64,000 nucleotides of DNA from Tissierella simiarum (GCF_018917865.1 NZ_JAHLPM010000004.1:124001-188000), one strand, 5' to 3'. Shown: positions 7,784-16,854, counted from the first letter of the stretch. The notes: generated from the sequence alone by a model not told the origin. Made by a program: numbers and translations.

Positions 7784-9973
7784 TTATCTCTCCTTAAACA
7801 TTGAATCAAACTCATCTTTTGAAACCAACACTTTTCGTGGTTTGCTGCCTTCATATCCTCCAATTACTCCTCGTTCTTCCATTTCATCTACAATTCTGGC
7901 TGCCCTAGCATATCCTATTCTTAATTTTCTTTGAAGTAAAGATATGGAAGCCTGTCCTTCTTCTACTACTAGATTAATGGCTTCTGGCAAAAGTTCATCA
8001 CTATCATCTAAGGCAATTTCTTTAGGATTTTGTATTACCTCAATTATATCCTCATCATACTCAGTAATATTTTGATCCTTTAAATAAGTAACAACTCTTT
8101 CTACTTCTTCATCACTAATAAAAGCTCCTTGAAGTCTAGAAGGCTTTGAATAGAAAGAAGGATAAAAAAGCATATCTCCTTTCCCTAAAAGTTTTTCTCC
8201 TCCAGCCATATCTAGTATTGTTCTAGAGTCAACTTGTGAAGATACTGCAAAAGAAATTCGAGAAGGTATATTAGCTTTTATAGTTCCTGTTATGACATCT
8301 ACAGAAGGTCTTTGGGTAGCAACGATTAAATACATACCTGCTGCCCTTGCCATTTGAGCTAATCGACAGATATAATCTTCTATTTCTTGAGCAGCAACCA
8401 TCATTAAATCTGCCAATTCATCAATTACTATTACCATCATTGGAAGTTTTTCATCATCACTATCCTTAATTTTATTATTATAGGAAGTAATGTCTCTTAC
8501 GTTATTTTGAGCAAATAATTTATATCTTTTCTCCATTTCTTCAACAGCCCAGTTTAAAGCAAATGCAGCTTTTTTAGCATCCGTAACTACAGGTATTAAT
8601 AAATGAGGAATACCATTATAAATACTTAATTCTACTACTTTTGGATCTATTAAAAGTAACTTTACATCGTCTGGTGACGACTTATACAAAATACTCATAA
8701 TAATAGTGTTTATACAAACACTTTTACCAGAACCCGTAGCACCAGCTATAAGTAGATGAGGCATTTTATCAATAGTAGATACTATAGGCTTTCCAGATAT
8801 ATCTTTACCTAAAGCTAATGGTATTTTTGAATCAATAGATTCATATTCATCCGAGAGTAAGATTTCTTTTAATACTACATTATCTTTCATTTTATTTGGT
8901 ACTTCGATGCCTACAGCAGCTTTACCTGGGATAGGAGCCTCAATTCTAATATCAGAAGAAGCAAGGCTTAATGCAATATCATCAGATAGAGAAACGATTC
9001 TGCTTACCTTTATTCCCGGCGCTGGTTGCAACTCATAACAAGTTATTGTTGGACCTTTGTTTATTTGAATTATAGTTGCATCAATACCAAAATTTTTCAT
9101 AGTTTCTTCAATAGTTTTAGCATTGTGCAATATTTCCTTTTTATCACTACCATCTTGCTTAATATCAGGAGACTTTAGCAAATTCAAAGGTGGAATACTA
9201 TAGCTATTAGTATGGCTTTTACTTTGTTTAATTTTTATTTCTTGCTCAATAGATTGTACTTCTTTGGTAGTGTTATTGTCTTTATTTAAAATTTTAGGTT
9301 CATTTTTAGTATAATCTAAGATCTTTATATCCTCTTTAGAGATTTCCAATAGATCTTCAGGCTTTAATTTATTTTTTTCGGGTTTTCTCTCAACAATACG
9401 GGGTTTCTTCTCAACAATACAAGGTTTATTAAACTTTATCTTATTTATTCTCTTAAAAATTTCTTTAAGTTTTATATCTGTAAGTATTAATATGCTTATA
9501 ATTGTAATAAAAGAGATAACTAAATAAGTTCCTATGGGACCAAATAATTTATTAAAAAAATACCCAAAAAAACTTCCAATAATTCCTCCACCTTTGCCAA
9601 GCTCACTTAACTCAATAGAAGCATTGATTTTATTTATAAATCCTGTAGCTTTAGGATTCCTTACATCAAGAATTATTATAAAACATAAGAAAATTAGTAA
9701 AAGAAAGCCAGATTTCCCTCCTTCTTCTACGTTGAATCTATTAACAATAAACAATATGCCTATAGTAATAATACATAAGGGGAAAAAGTAACCTCCAAAA
9801 CCCATAAGGGAAAAGATGGTTCCCCTTAAAACAGAACCAACGATCCCCATCTTAGAACTAAACAAACTTACCATAGAAAGTATCCCTATGGCAATTATCG
9901 CTACTCCAAATATATCCTTATTATATTCTCTTTTACTGTTCTTTTTATTAATATTTTTCTTTTTTTTACTCAA
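7784..9973 (-). CDS. ftsK: FtsK/SpoIIIE-family DNA translocase
   Basis: About 729 aa. It has four hydrophobic membrane helices in roughly the first 170 residues, a Lys/Glu-rich linker, then the motor with Walker A GATGSGKS (about 411-418), Walker B VIVIDELADLM, and a C-terminal winged-helix gamma domain of the type that reads polar DNA motifs. It pumps chromosomal DNA through a closing septum and, in spore formers, into the forespore. The likely start is TTG 9973, with AGAGGTGA 5 nt upstream. The longer GTG start overlaps that Shine-Dalgarno. Whether it serves vegetative division (FtsK) or sporulation (SpoIIIE) cannot be told from sequence alone. Confidence 0.95.
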   Translation of the reverse strand: MSKKKKNINKKNSKREYNKDIFGVAIIAIGILSMVSLFSSKMGIVGSVLRGTIFSLMGFGGYFFPLCIITIGILFIVNRFNVEEGGKSGFLLLIFLCFIIILDVRNPKATGFINKINASIELSELGKGGGIIGSFFGYFFNKLFGPIGTYLVISFITIISILILTDIKLKEIFKRINKIKFNKPCIVEKKPRIVERKPEKNKLKPEDLLEISKEDIKILDYTKNEPKILNKDNNTTKEVQSIEQEIKIKQSKSHTNSYSIPPLNLLKSPDIKQDGSDKKEILHNAKTIEETMKNFGIDATIIQINKGPTITCYELQPAPGIKVSRIVSLSDDIALSLASSDIRIEAPIPGKAAVGIEVPNKMKDNVVLKEILLSDEYESIDSKIPLALGKDISGKPIVSTIDKMPHLLIAGATGSGKSVCINTIIMSILYKSSPDDVKLLLIDPKVVELSIYNGIPHLLIPVVTDAKKAAFALNWAVEEMEKRYKLFAQNNVRDITSYNNKIKDSDDEKLPMMVIVIDELADLMMVAAQEIEDYICRLAQMARAAGMYLIVATQRPSVDVITGTIKANIPSRISFAVSSQVDSRTILDMAGGEKLLGKGDMLFYPSFYSKPSRLQGAFISDEEVERVVTYLKDQNITEYDEDIIEVIQNPKEIALDDSDELLPEAINLVVEEGQASISLLQRKLRIGYARAARIVDEMEERGVIGGYEGSKPRKVLVSKDEFDSMFKER

Positions 9974-10021
9974 GAAGATCACCTCTTGAAGAAATTCTAC
10001 AAATTAGCATAAAATCCTCTT

Positions 10022-10849
10022 TTAAAAAAATATTTTACTTATAATTGTAAGCAATCCTACAATCCATAAGTAATAGGAAAAATAGTGAAGTTTATTCTTC
10101 TTCAAAACTTTTACCAATATTTTAATTGAAAAAATACCAACTATAGTTGAAAGTAACATTCCAATAAGTAATGGCATGGTAAAGGATACTTCACTACCAC
10201 TTTTTATCACTTTAACTATACCTAATAATCCAGCTCCAAAAGTAGCAGGTAAGGCTAGTAAAAAAGAATATTCAGTAGCTAAGGATCTGTTTAATCCTCT
10301 CATTAAAGCTGCAACTATTGTAGAACCTGATCTAGATATTCCTGGGATTATTGCAATACCTTGAAAGGTTCCAATAACTATTGAGTCTAAAAAAGTCATA
10401 TTTTTTATATTTTTATTTTCATCAGCTTTATTTTCAGCGATCCATAACAATACACCTGTTATTAGAAAAGCTATTCCTATAGGCAAAACTGATGAATAAA
10501 GTTTTTCAAAAAAATCTTCAAAAAGCAACCCAATAATGGCTGTTGGTATACTACCTACAATAATCAACAATCCTAATTTTTGATATGTATTAAGAGGTTT
10601 AACTTTTTTATTTTTGATAATGTTGCCAATTAATTTAAAAAACTCTACTACTATTTTTACTACATCATTAAAATAAACGATTATTATGGATATTAAGGTG
10701 CCGAAGTGAAGCATCTCTGTAAAGAATAAATTTCCTTCTTTTATGTTAAAAAAATGTTGTAATAGGACTAAATGTCCTGAACTACTGATAGGTAAAAATT
10801 CAGCTATACCTTGAAATATTCCTAAAATAATTGCTTGAATTAAAGTCAA
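10022..10849 (-). CDS. uppP: Undecaprenyl-diphosphatase UppP (BacA)
   Basis: A 275-aa polytopic membrane protein that dephosphorylates undecaprenyl diphosphate to recycle the lipid carrier for cell-wall synthesis and confers bacitracin tolerance. Both family motifs are intact: EFLPISSSGH near residue 17 and PGISRSGST near 170. A TTG start at 10849 follows a G-rich Shine-Dalgarno (AAGGGGGGG). It is the first gene of the unit running to cinA and lies behind an extended -10 promoter. Length is normal for the family. Confidence 0.95.
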   Translation of the reverse strand: MTLIQAIILGIFQGIAEFLPISSSGHLVLLQHFFNIKEGNLFFTEMLHFGTLISIIIVYFNDVVKIVVEFFKLIGNIIKNKKVKPLNTYQKLGLLIIVGSIPTAIIGLLFEDFFEKLYSSVLPIGIAFLITGVLLWIAENKADENKNIKNMTFLDSIVIGTFQGIAIIPGISRSGSTIVAALMRGLNRSLATEYSFLLALPATFGAGLLGIVKVIKSGSEVSFTMPLLIGMLLSTIVGIFSIKILVKVLKKNKLHYFSYYLWIVGLLTIISKIFF

Positions 10850-10883
10850 GACAACCCCCCCTTATAAAATATGTGCTCCTGTT

Positions 10884-10892
10884 ATTATAGCA
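10884..10892 (-). promoter_or_regulatory. Extended -10 promoter of uppP
   Basis: On the minus strand TGCTATAAT matches the extended -10 motif (TGn followed by TATAAT). No good -35 hexamer is visible, which is acceptable for extended -10 promoters. It lies about 35 nt before the uppP start, in the short gap after tepA. Confidence 0.55.
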
Positions 10893-10915
10893 CAATTTAA
10901 ATTCTTATACTATTT

Positions 10916-11608
10916 CTATTTATCTGGTATAAGTTCATGAAGTTTTTTCAATGCTTTATTAAAACCTCCTACTTCATTAATAAGACCGTATTCTACTGCT
11001 TCTTTACCAATTAATATAGTTCCGACATCATTGGCTAATTCATCTGTGGCATACATTAATTCAAGTAAAGATTTTTTATCTATATCCGAAGTTCTCAATA
11101 TAAAATCAATAATTCTTTGCTGCATCTTTTGGAAATATCTAAAGGTTTGAGGTACTCCTATAACTAATCCTGTTGTTCTTATAGGATGGATAGTCATAGT
11201 AGCCGTAGGAACAATAAAAGAATAATCTGTGGAAGTAGCCAGAGGTACTCCTATACTATGACCTCCTCCTAGAACTAAAGATACCTTTGGCTTAGTCACA
11301 CTGTTAATCATTTCTGAAAGGGCTAACCCCGCTTCTACATCACCACCAACTGTATTTAATATTATAAATATACCCTTAATTTTTGGATCCTGCTCAGCAG
11401 CTATTAACATAGGAATAATATGTTCATATTTAGTAGTTTTTTTATCCGAAGGGGATAAAGTGTGTCCTTCCACTTCACCTATAATAGTTAAAAACTGAAT
11501 ATCATTTTTAAATTCAGGAGTATTAGGCGTTCCCATTTCTTTAATACTCTCTAAGCTCTCTTTTTCTTCTATGTTTTTCGTATTTTCTATATCTTCTTTA
11601 ATATTCAT
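10916..11608 (-). CDS. tepA: TepA/YlfB-like ClpP-family serine protease
   Basis: A 230-aa ClpP-class protease (crotonase fold). The GGGHSIGVPLA segment holds the nucleophile serine, TIHPIR holds the catalytic histidine, and an oxyanion glycine run (LNTVGGDVEAG) precedes them. In Bacillus, TepA (translocation-enhancing protein) lies between the dapG/dapA region and the ftsK-like gene, as here. It has been linked to signal-peptide degradation, germination and secretion. About 45 charged N-terminal residues precede the domain. A perfect AAGGAGG Shine-Dalgarno supports ATG 11608. Confidence 0.9.
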   Translation of the reverse strand: MNIKEDIENTKNIEEKESLESIKEMGTPNTPEFKNDIQFLTIIGEVEGHTLSPSDKKTTKYEHIIPMLIAAEQDPKIKGIFIILNTVGGDVEAGLALSEMINSVTKPKVSLVLGGGHSIGVPLATSTDYSFIVPTATMTIHPIRTTGLVIGVPQTFRYFQKMQQRIIDFILRTSDIDKKSLLELMYATDELANDVGTILIGKEAVEYGLINEVGGFNKALKKLHELIPDK

Positions 11609-11854
11609 CGTTTACCTCCTTATTTATAAGCGTTTATCAATTATAGTCTTTACTATTTTATCGATAATATGCTAAGGAAGTAATTTAAATAGCATAATTA
11701 CAAATTGTAATATTCATTTATTTTCTTAAAAAACACATAAAAACAAAGCAGTACAAAAATAGTACAAATCAGCATTTAAGATTAGTTACACAAAATACTT
11801 TAAACAGCATCAAATTTATAAATTTATTTTTAACGAATTTTTTATGTCAAATAA
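11609..11854. other. Noncoding AT-rich spacer, start of decayed island
   Basis: No coding region can be supported here. It holds the tepA Shine-Dalgarno and possibly a weak TATAAT upstream of tepA. Beyond about 11,640 it is AT-rich sequence without clear similarity to the IS3 element that follows. No left terminal repeat of that IS can be found here, so the IS lost its left end. Confidence 0.5.
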
Positions 11855-12088
11855 GGAATAAAACAAAGCATGTCCAGAAAAGGAAACTGTCTGGATAATG
11901 CAGTTATGGAGAACTTTTTTGGTTTATTAAAATCAGAATTACTATATTTACAAGAATTCGAGGATATAGAGCATTTTAAAAAAGAATTAATAGATTATAT
12001 TGAATGGTACAATAAATATAGAATTAAAAGCAAACTAAAAGGACTAAGTCCTATTCAGTATAGAACTCAATCCTTAATAGTAAGTTAA
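11855..12088 (+). pseudogene. IS3-family (IS150-like) transposase OrfB, C-terminal fragment
   Basis: In frame from 11855 the sequence reads [17 protein letters not shown], then NFFGLLKSE, the end of the DDE catalytic domain including the final glutamate. It continues to the family's usual C-terminus ([10 protein letters not shown]). An in-frame TAA lies just upstream (11852-11854), and the first two catalytic Asp regions are missing. This is only the last quarter of the transposase, so it cannot be active. It is on the plus strand, opposite to all the housekeeping genes around it. Confidence 0.9.
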
Positions 12089-12114
12089 TTTATCCGTCCA
12101 ACTTTTGGGGGTCA
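11855..12114 (+). mobile_element. IS3-family insertion sequence remnant with right terminal repeat
   Basis: The transposase tail is followed after 4 nt by sequence ending in CCAACTTTTGGGGGTCA (about 12093-12114), the typical terminal inverted repeat of IS150-type elements. No matching left end occurs between tepA and the fragment, so the element is a 3' remnant that cannot transpose. Confidence 0.85.
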
Positions 12115-12116
12115 GA

Positions 12117-12362
12117 TCAAAACAGTCTCTTTTCATAACCTACTAATTTTATATGTCTAATAGTTCCACTTCCACTTAATCTCAATCTTCCTTTATATGT
12201 TCCTAATTCTATTATTTCCTCATTTTCATCTAATCCAAAAGTATTAGATGCATTGTCTATTTTACTATTATCATTATACACCTTATTCATAGCATTATTA
12301 CCACGTCCAATCAATAAACTAATTATCATAATTACAATAATTATCAAAGTACAAACTAACAT
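12117..12362 (-). CDS. Short membrane-anchored protein of unknown function, apparently cut by an IS end
   Basis: This 81-aa open frame has a hydrophobic N-terminal helix (about 2-18) followed by a polar, Asn/Glu-rich segment. I do not recognise a family. The stop codon lies 3 nt outside the IS3 terminal repeat, so the original C-terminus was probably removed when the IS inserted. There is no Shine-Dalgarno before the ATG, and the start follows the remnant acetyltransferase stop by 5 nt. It could therefore be a gene truncated at both ends. Expression is doubtful. Confidence 0.4.
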   Translation of the reverse strand: MLVCTLIIIVIMIISLLIGRGNNAMNKVYNDNSKIDNASNTFGLDENEEIIELGTYKGRLRLSGSGTIRHIKLVGYEKRLF

Positions 12363-12367
12363 TTATT

Positions 12368-12859
12368 TTAATAGATAGAAAGGTCTACACCGTATAAGCC
12401 GCATTTTAGCTTTCTCACCACCGATTGTGATGCAGCATTATCCCATGAAGTACTATAGGTCGGTATTCTATTCATTTCATAAATAGCTGCTGCCCAAGCC
12501 GCAACAACCTCAGCAGCATATCCTTTTCCACGAAAATCGGGTAAAGTTTCTACCTCTGCCTCATGGCATTCATTAGTAATACGTGAACGGAAACATATAG
12601 ACACCGCATTTCCATTCACGACTTTAGCAAAACAAGGTTCCCAAAGCTGTAATTCTGATAACATATAATCAAAGCTATTTTTTAAAAGATTCACATTATC
12701 CTGCGTTATTTTAATAACATCTGTAGAAAATATTATTCCACTTGTCAATCTGTATGCAGGACCTTCATAAATCTTCTGAATTTCTTTATGTTCCTGAAGG
12801 ATTTCTTTAATTTCCTTTAAAAGGACTATACTTCTCGTATAGTCAACAAATCTATTTCT
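12368..12859 (-). pseudogene. GNAT-family acetyltransferase, 5'-truncated
   Basis: The open frame runs from just after an in-frame TAA (12860-12862) and encodes about 163 residues. It matches the middle and C-terminal part of a GNAT acetyltransferase: a helical segment ending EGPAYRLTSG, then the acetyl-CoA loop in ETLPDFRGKGYAAEV, then a STSWDNAASQSVVRKL tail. Family members of this type carry roughly 80-100 more N-terminal residues, which are missing. No ribosome-binding site precedes the few internal TTG or ATG codons. It abuts a plus-strand integrase remnant, so an integration or deletion event probably removed its front. Confidence 0.75.
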
Positions 12860-12892
12860 TTATTTTTTTGTTCTGCTTCTATTTAAGAAAAT

Positions 12893-13393
12893 TAAAGTGC
12901 AAATAATAGAGAAAGACGATAAAATTAAAACTTTAACAAATTCTGAACTTAACAATCTATTAAATAAAATAACTAATAAAAAGTACTATATAGCTACATT
13001 AATAGCAGAGAAGGCGGATTTTAGATTAGAGGAGATATTAAGGCTAACCTAGGGTGATATAGACTTCAGAAATAACCGATGTCCTCTAATACGATATTAG
13101 AACTTAAAAAATATAAAAAAGAAAACCCTACAGATATAAATAATAGGGTTCTACTTAACAAGGATTCTTTTAGCATGAGTGCTAGAATATCTGAATACCA
13201 TAAAAAATTAAGATATGATATTCTGTACACGATTTTAGGCATACTTATGAACAATATTAATAGCAAACAAAAATGATTTTAAAACAGTTGCTAAGCTCTT
13301 AGAACATGATGTAAAAATGACAATAAATACTTTTCTCACGTTGCTAATGATATGCTAGAAAAATCATCAATAACAATCGAAAATATTTTTTAA
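12893..13393 (+). pseudogene. Tyrosine recombinase (phage/ICE integrase) catalytic domain, degraded
   Basis: Read across frames on the plus strand, the region resembles an integrase C-terminal half. TLTNSELNNLLNKI opens the domain, and LRLT, then an amber codon at 13050-13052, then GDIDFRNN replaces the usual LTW-DIDF. Next come SNTILELKKYKKEN, then ISEYHKKLRYDI, DFKTVAKLLEHDVKMTINTF, and after a frameshift SHVANDMLEKSSITIENIF with a stop at 13391-13393. At least two frameshifts, one nonsense codon and loss of the HTH-type region make it a dead gene. It marks an old phage or conjugative element. Confidence 0.8.
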
Positions 13394-13484
13394 TTATTAT
13401 TTTAGAAATTTTTAACGTTTTAAAAATCAGCATTAAAAAATATAAACTTTAAAGTATTAAGCCTAATTCCAAATCACAATTATG

Positions 13485-14702
13485 CTAAGATTCTTCATAT
13501 AACTTAAATTCATCATGAATTAAATTTAAACTTGACTCTAAATCTTTTTGATTAATAAGACACCAAATCGAATCATGAGAAGCAGATATTTGAAAGATTT
13601 CTATTTTGTTATGATAAAATACATCCAATATCCTTAACAAAGCCTCTGGATTATCACATAGATTTTTACCAACAATACTTATTTTACTACAGTCTGGAAT
13701 GATTTCATAATCTAAACTATTATTATCTAGGATTTTTTTCAGCCTTTTACTATTATTAATATTTACATTAAAAACAAAAGTATTCTTGGATAAATCAAAA
13801 AAATCTAATGAGATTTTCTCTTTAACTATTTCTTCTAAAGTTTCTTTTACTTTATTAATATTATTATTAAGGATTTTTACTTGAACTCTATTTTGTTGAT
13901 AAGTTAAAGAACTTACTAACCTTTTTCTAAGACTTTCTTCTTTCTTTTTGCAGCTAGAACTGTTAAAAGCTTTTAAAATAGTTCCATCGCTATTGGTAAA
14001 AGTATTTTTAATAACTATAGGTATATTATTTTCTAATGCAATTTCAATAGCTTTAGGATGGATTATTTTAGCTCCTTCTTTTGCAAGCTGATATACTTCA
14101 TAAAAACTCATAGTTTTTAATAACCTAGCCTTAGGAATCATGTTTGGATCTCCAGTCATAACTCCATCTACATCAGTAAATATTTCTACCTTTTCACAGT
14201 TAATAGCTCTACCCAAAGCTACAGCACTAATATCACTTCCGCCTCTACCTAAAGTTGTAATTTCCATATCATTAGTACCACCTTGAAATCCTGCAACAAT
14301 ATTTATATTTCCTCTCTCTAAGCTCTCTATAAGAGAGGTAGGATTTATTTCTAAAATACTTGCTTCTCCAAAATTATTGTCTGTTAGTATACCTGCCTGA
14401 ATTCCAGTAAAGACACAAGTATTATAACCTCTCTCTTTAATTTCATTTGACAGTAATACAGATGATACTATTTCTCCACATGAAATTAAAAGATCAATGT
14501 CTCTTTTATCTAATATCTCTTGATTTATTAAATCTAAAAAGGTATCGGTGGCATAAGGATCTCCTTTTCTTCCAATAGCTGATACTACGACTACTATCCC
14601 ATAGCCTTCATTATATTTTTCTATAATTTTTTCAATAGCCATTTTTCTACTTTCTTTTGTTGCCACAGAAGAACCTCCAAACTTTTGAACTATAATCTTC
14701 AT
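13485..14702 (-). CDS. dapG: Aspartate kinase
   Basis: A 405-aa aspartokinase, catalysing the first step from aspartate to lysine/diaminopimelate, threonine and methionine. The kinase domain opens with KIIVQKFGGSSV, and the substrate loops around GRGGSDISAVAL and ifTDVDGV are present. Two ACT repeats at the C-terminus (about 270-405) are the likely allosteric site. I choose ATG 14702, because AGAGGTGATG lies 6 nt upstream. The 12-nt longer GTG frame overlaps it. In Bacillus, dapG lies between asd and dapA near tepA. Here asd, dapA and spoVF genes are missing and an island follows instead. The symbol is by position and could equally be lysC. Confidence 0.9.
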   Translation of the reverse strand: MKIIVQKFGGSSVATKESRKMAIEKIIEKYNEGYGIVVVVSAIGRKGDPYATDTFLDLINQEILDKRDIDLLISCGEIVSSVLLSNEIKERGYNTCVFTGIQAGILTDNNFGEASILEINPTSLIESLERGNINIVAGFQGGTNDMEITTLGRGGSDISAVALGRAINCEKVEIFTDVDGVMTGDPNMIPKARLLKTMSFYEVYQLAKEGAKIIHPKAIEIALENNIPIVIKNTFTNSDGTILKAFNSSSCKKKEESLRKRLVSSLTYQQNRVQVKILNNNINKVKETLEEIVKEKISLDFFDLSKNTFVFNVNINNSKRLKKILDNNSLDYEIIPDCSKISIVGKNLCDNPEALLRILDVFYHNKIEIFQISASHDSIWCLINQKDLESSLNLIHDEFKLYEES

Positions 14703-14775
14703 TAGGTACATCACCTCTGAAAAATAATCTTAGTCCATAATATGAGTTTGGAGGTATGTTGTGATAGTATTAATC

Positions 14776-15024
14776 TTAATACATATCTAATTCTACTATG
14801 ATCATATCATTACCAATTTTTCTAATTGTGTGCCAAGGGATTTCAATTCCTTCACTTTCCCCACCAAACAATCTACTAATCTGTATCCTTCTTTCAGGGA
14901 CCAATAAAGTCAATATTCTTCCAGATATTTCATCAATAATAATATCTGAATCTGCAATAATCCCTAATCTGCCACCATCGTTTAAGTTAACTATTTCTTT
15001 TCCTCCTAATTCACTTAGTCTCAT
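14776..15024 (-). CDS. ymxH: YlmC/YmxH-family PRC-barrel protein
   Basis: An 82-aa single PRC-barrel protein. It starts MRLSELGGKEIV and contains LGIIADSDIIID and IPWHTIRKIG, the usual YlmC/YmxH pattern. The family is associated with sporulating Firmicutes, but its molecular function is not established. It follows dut/ymxG as in Bacillus and has a clear GAGGTGAT Shine-Dalgarno. A weak TATAAT lies about 35 nt upstream in the 94-nt gap after dut, so it may have its own promoter. Confidence 0.85.
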   Translation of the reverse strand: MRLSELGGKEIVNLNDGGRLGIIADSDIIIDEISGRILTLLVPERRIQISRLFGGESEGIEIPWHTIRKIGNDMIIVELDMY

Positions 15025-15118
15025 ATAATCACCTCATTTTTCTTATAGTTAATTATTAAATTATATGAAATTAGTTAGAAATTATGAGTTATCATTTATG
15101 ATAAGATTTTTTATGATA

Positions 15119-15550
15119 TTAAATTCCTGTATGCCCAAAACCACCTATTCCTCTATGTGTATCATCTAAAAAATCAACTTCTTCAAAATCTACTTTCTCG
15201 TATTTCATAAATACTAGTTGAGCAATTCTATCTCCTTGGTTTATAATGAAATTTTCTTTTCCTAAATTTATTAGAATTATTTTAATTTCTCCCCTATAGT
15301 CACTATCTATAGTTCCTATACCATTAGCTAATGTTATTCCATGCTTTAAAGCAAGACCACTTCTTCCTCTTATTTGCCCCTCATAACCTTTCGGTATAGA
15401 AAGAAATATACCTGTAGGAACTAAAACCCTATCTAAAGGTTTTAGTTCAATAGGTTCTTTTATACTTGCCTGTAGGTCTAATCCCGCAGAACCATTGGTC
15501 TCATATTTTGGTAAGGAGAATGAACTCTCATTAATTATTTTCACTTTCAT
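15119..15550 (-). CDS. dut: dUTP diphosphatase (dUTPase)
   Basis: A trimeric dUTPase of about 143 aa, which hydrolyses dUTP to dUMP, keeping uracil out of DNA and feeding thymidylate synthesis. All five motifs are visible: SAGLDL, GRSGLAL, GTIDSDYRG, GDRIAQLVF, and the C-terminal GIGGFGHTG arm that closes over the substrate. ATG 15550 (MKVKIINES) is preferred, with GAGGTGAT upstream. The longer GTG frame overlaps that site. It ends the unit that begins with the M16 peptidase. Confidence 0.96.
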   Translation of the reverse strand: MKVKIINESSFSLPKYETNGSAGLDLQASIKEPIELKPLDRVLVPTGIFLSIPKGYEGQIRGRSGLALKHGITLANGIGTIDSDYRGEIKIILINLGKENFIINQGDRIAQLVFMKYEKVDFEEVDFLDDTHRGIGGFGHTGI

Positions 15551-15560
15551 ATTTATCACC

Positions 15561-16838
15561 TCAATTAAATAATATATCCTTTATTTGCTTTTCTACTTTT
15601 TCACTATTTTCCAAATCTCCTACATAAGCAATATTAAATTTATTTTTATCAAATATTTGTTTAACTATCTTTTCCACATCTTCTATAGTTACTCTATTTA
15701 TTTGATCTAATACTTCTTCTGGAGATTGAACCTTGTTTAACATTAAAAGTGACTTACCGATTTCAAACATCCTGCTGAATGTACCTTCCATACCTAATAT
15801 ATAATTTCCCTTTAACTGTTCTTTTGACTTAATAAGTTCATCCTTTGATATTAAATTCTTTTTTATATATTTAATATCTTCATCAATTAGCTTTACTACA
15901 TTAACCATTTGCTCAGAATTTAATCCTGCATATATAGTAAAAGTTCCAATATCCTCATAAGATGAAGGATGAGAATAAACCGAATAAGCAAGACCCCTAT
16001 CTTCTCTAATTTTTTGAAATAGTCTTGAACTCATGCTTCCGCCAAAGATATTATTCATTACTAACAAAGGATACATATCATCAGAACCTCTTTCAACACC
16101 TTCCATACCTAAACAAAAATTTAACTGTTCTATATCTTTCTCTAATCCTTTTATATTTTGAATAAATCTAAAATTAGATTTATTTTTAATAGAACCTTTT
16201 TTTCTTTCTTTATTAAAACTTCCAAAATATTGATTTAATAATTTTATAGTATGTTTAATATCTAAATTACCCACTAAGGAAATTACAATATTCTCTGGGG
16301 TGTAATTTTCATAAAAATAATCTAATAAAACATCTTTTCTAAATCTATCTATTGTTTCTTCTGTTCCTAAAATAGGGTAAGCTAAAGAAGTGTTTTCAAA
16401 CATTATTTCATTCAATAAATCATATACCAAGTCTTCTGGAGAATCGAGATACATACTAACCTCTTCCATAACTACGCCTTTTTCTTTTTCAATATCTTCT
16501 TCTAGAAATAAAGAATTATTAAGCATATCCCCTAAAACATCGATAGCTATAGAAAGATGATTATCCAATACTTGTGCATAATAACAAGTATATTCTTTTC
16601 CTGTAAATGCGTTTAATTGACCTCCTATATTATCTATAGCTTCTGCAATCTCTTTAGCATTTCTATTCTTAGTGCCTTTAAATAACATATGTTCAATAAA
16701 ATGAGAAATTCCATTTATGTGCTTGTCCTCTTTTATGGATCCATTTCCTATAATTACTCCAATAGAGACAGAGTTGACATAGGTAATATTCTCCATGACA
16801 ACTCTAATGCCATTATCCAATCTATTAAATACGTACAT
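15561..16838 (-). CDS. ymxG: M16-family zinc metallopeptidase (YmxG/MlpA-like)
   Basis: A 425-aa pitrilysin/insulinase-family protease. The inverted zinc motif HFIEH (HxxEH) is near residue 47, with the third ligand Glu about 75 residues later in the EEDIEKEKGVVMEEV region. Both M16 halves are present. It is the YmxG/MlpA-type processing-peptidase homologue, conserved beside pnp in Firmicutes. It has a good Shine-Dalgarno (AGGAGG). Substrates are unknown. Confidence 0.92.
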   Translation of the reverse strand: MYVFNRLDNGIRVVMENITYVNSVSIGVIIGNGSIKEDKHINGISHFIEHMLFKGTKNRNAKEIAEAIDNIGGQLNAFTGKEYTCYYAQVLDNHLSIAIDVLGDMLNNSLFLEEDIEKEKGVVMEEVSMYLDSPEDLVYDLLNEIMFENTSLAYPILGTEETIDRFRKDVLLDYFYENYTPENIVISLVGNLDIKHTIKLLNQYFGSFNKERKKGSIKNKSNFRFIQNIKGLEKDIEQLNFCLGMEGVERGSDDMYPLLVMNNIFGGSMSSRLFQKIREDRGLAYSVYSHPSSYEDIGTFTIYAGLNSEQMVNVVKLIDEDIKYIKKNLISKDELIKSKEQLKGNYILGMEGTFSRMFEIGKSLLMLNKVQSPEEVLDQINRVTIEDVEKIVKQIFDKNKFNIAYVGDLENSEKVEKQIKDILFN

Positions 16839-16854
16839 TCTGTCCTCCTAAGTT

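Noticed and set aside
13066-13266. 66-aa minus-strand hydrophobic reading frame
   Set aside because: It lies opposite the plus-strand integrase remnant, has no Shine-Dalgarno and no recognisable family. It is a shadow frame.
11609-13480. tRNA gene or attachment site for the integrase remnant
   Set aside because: No tRNA-like cloverleaf sequence and no clear direct repeats were seen around the island.
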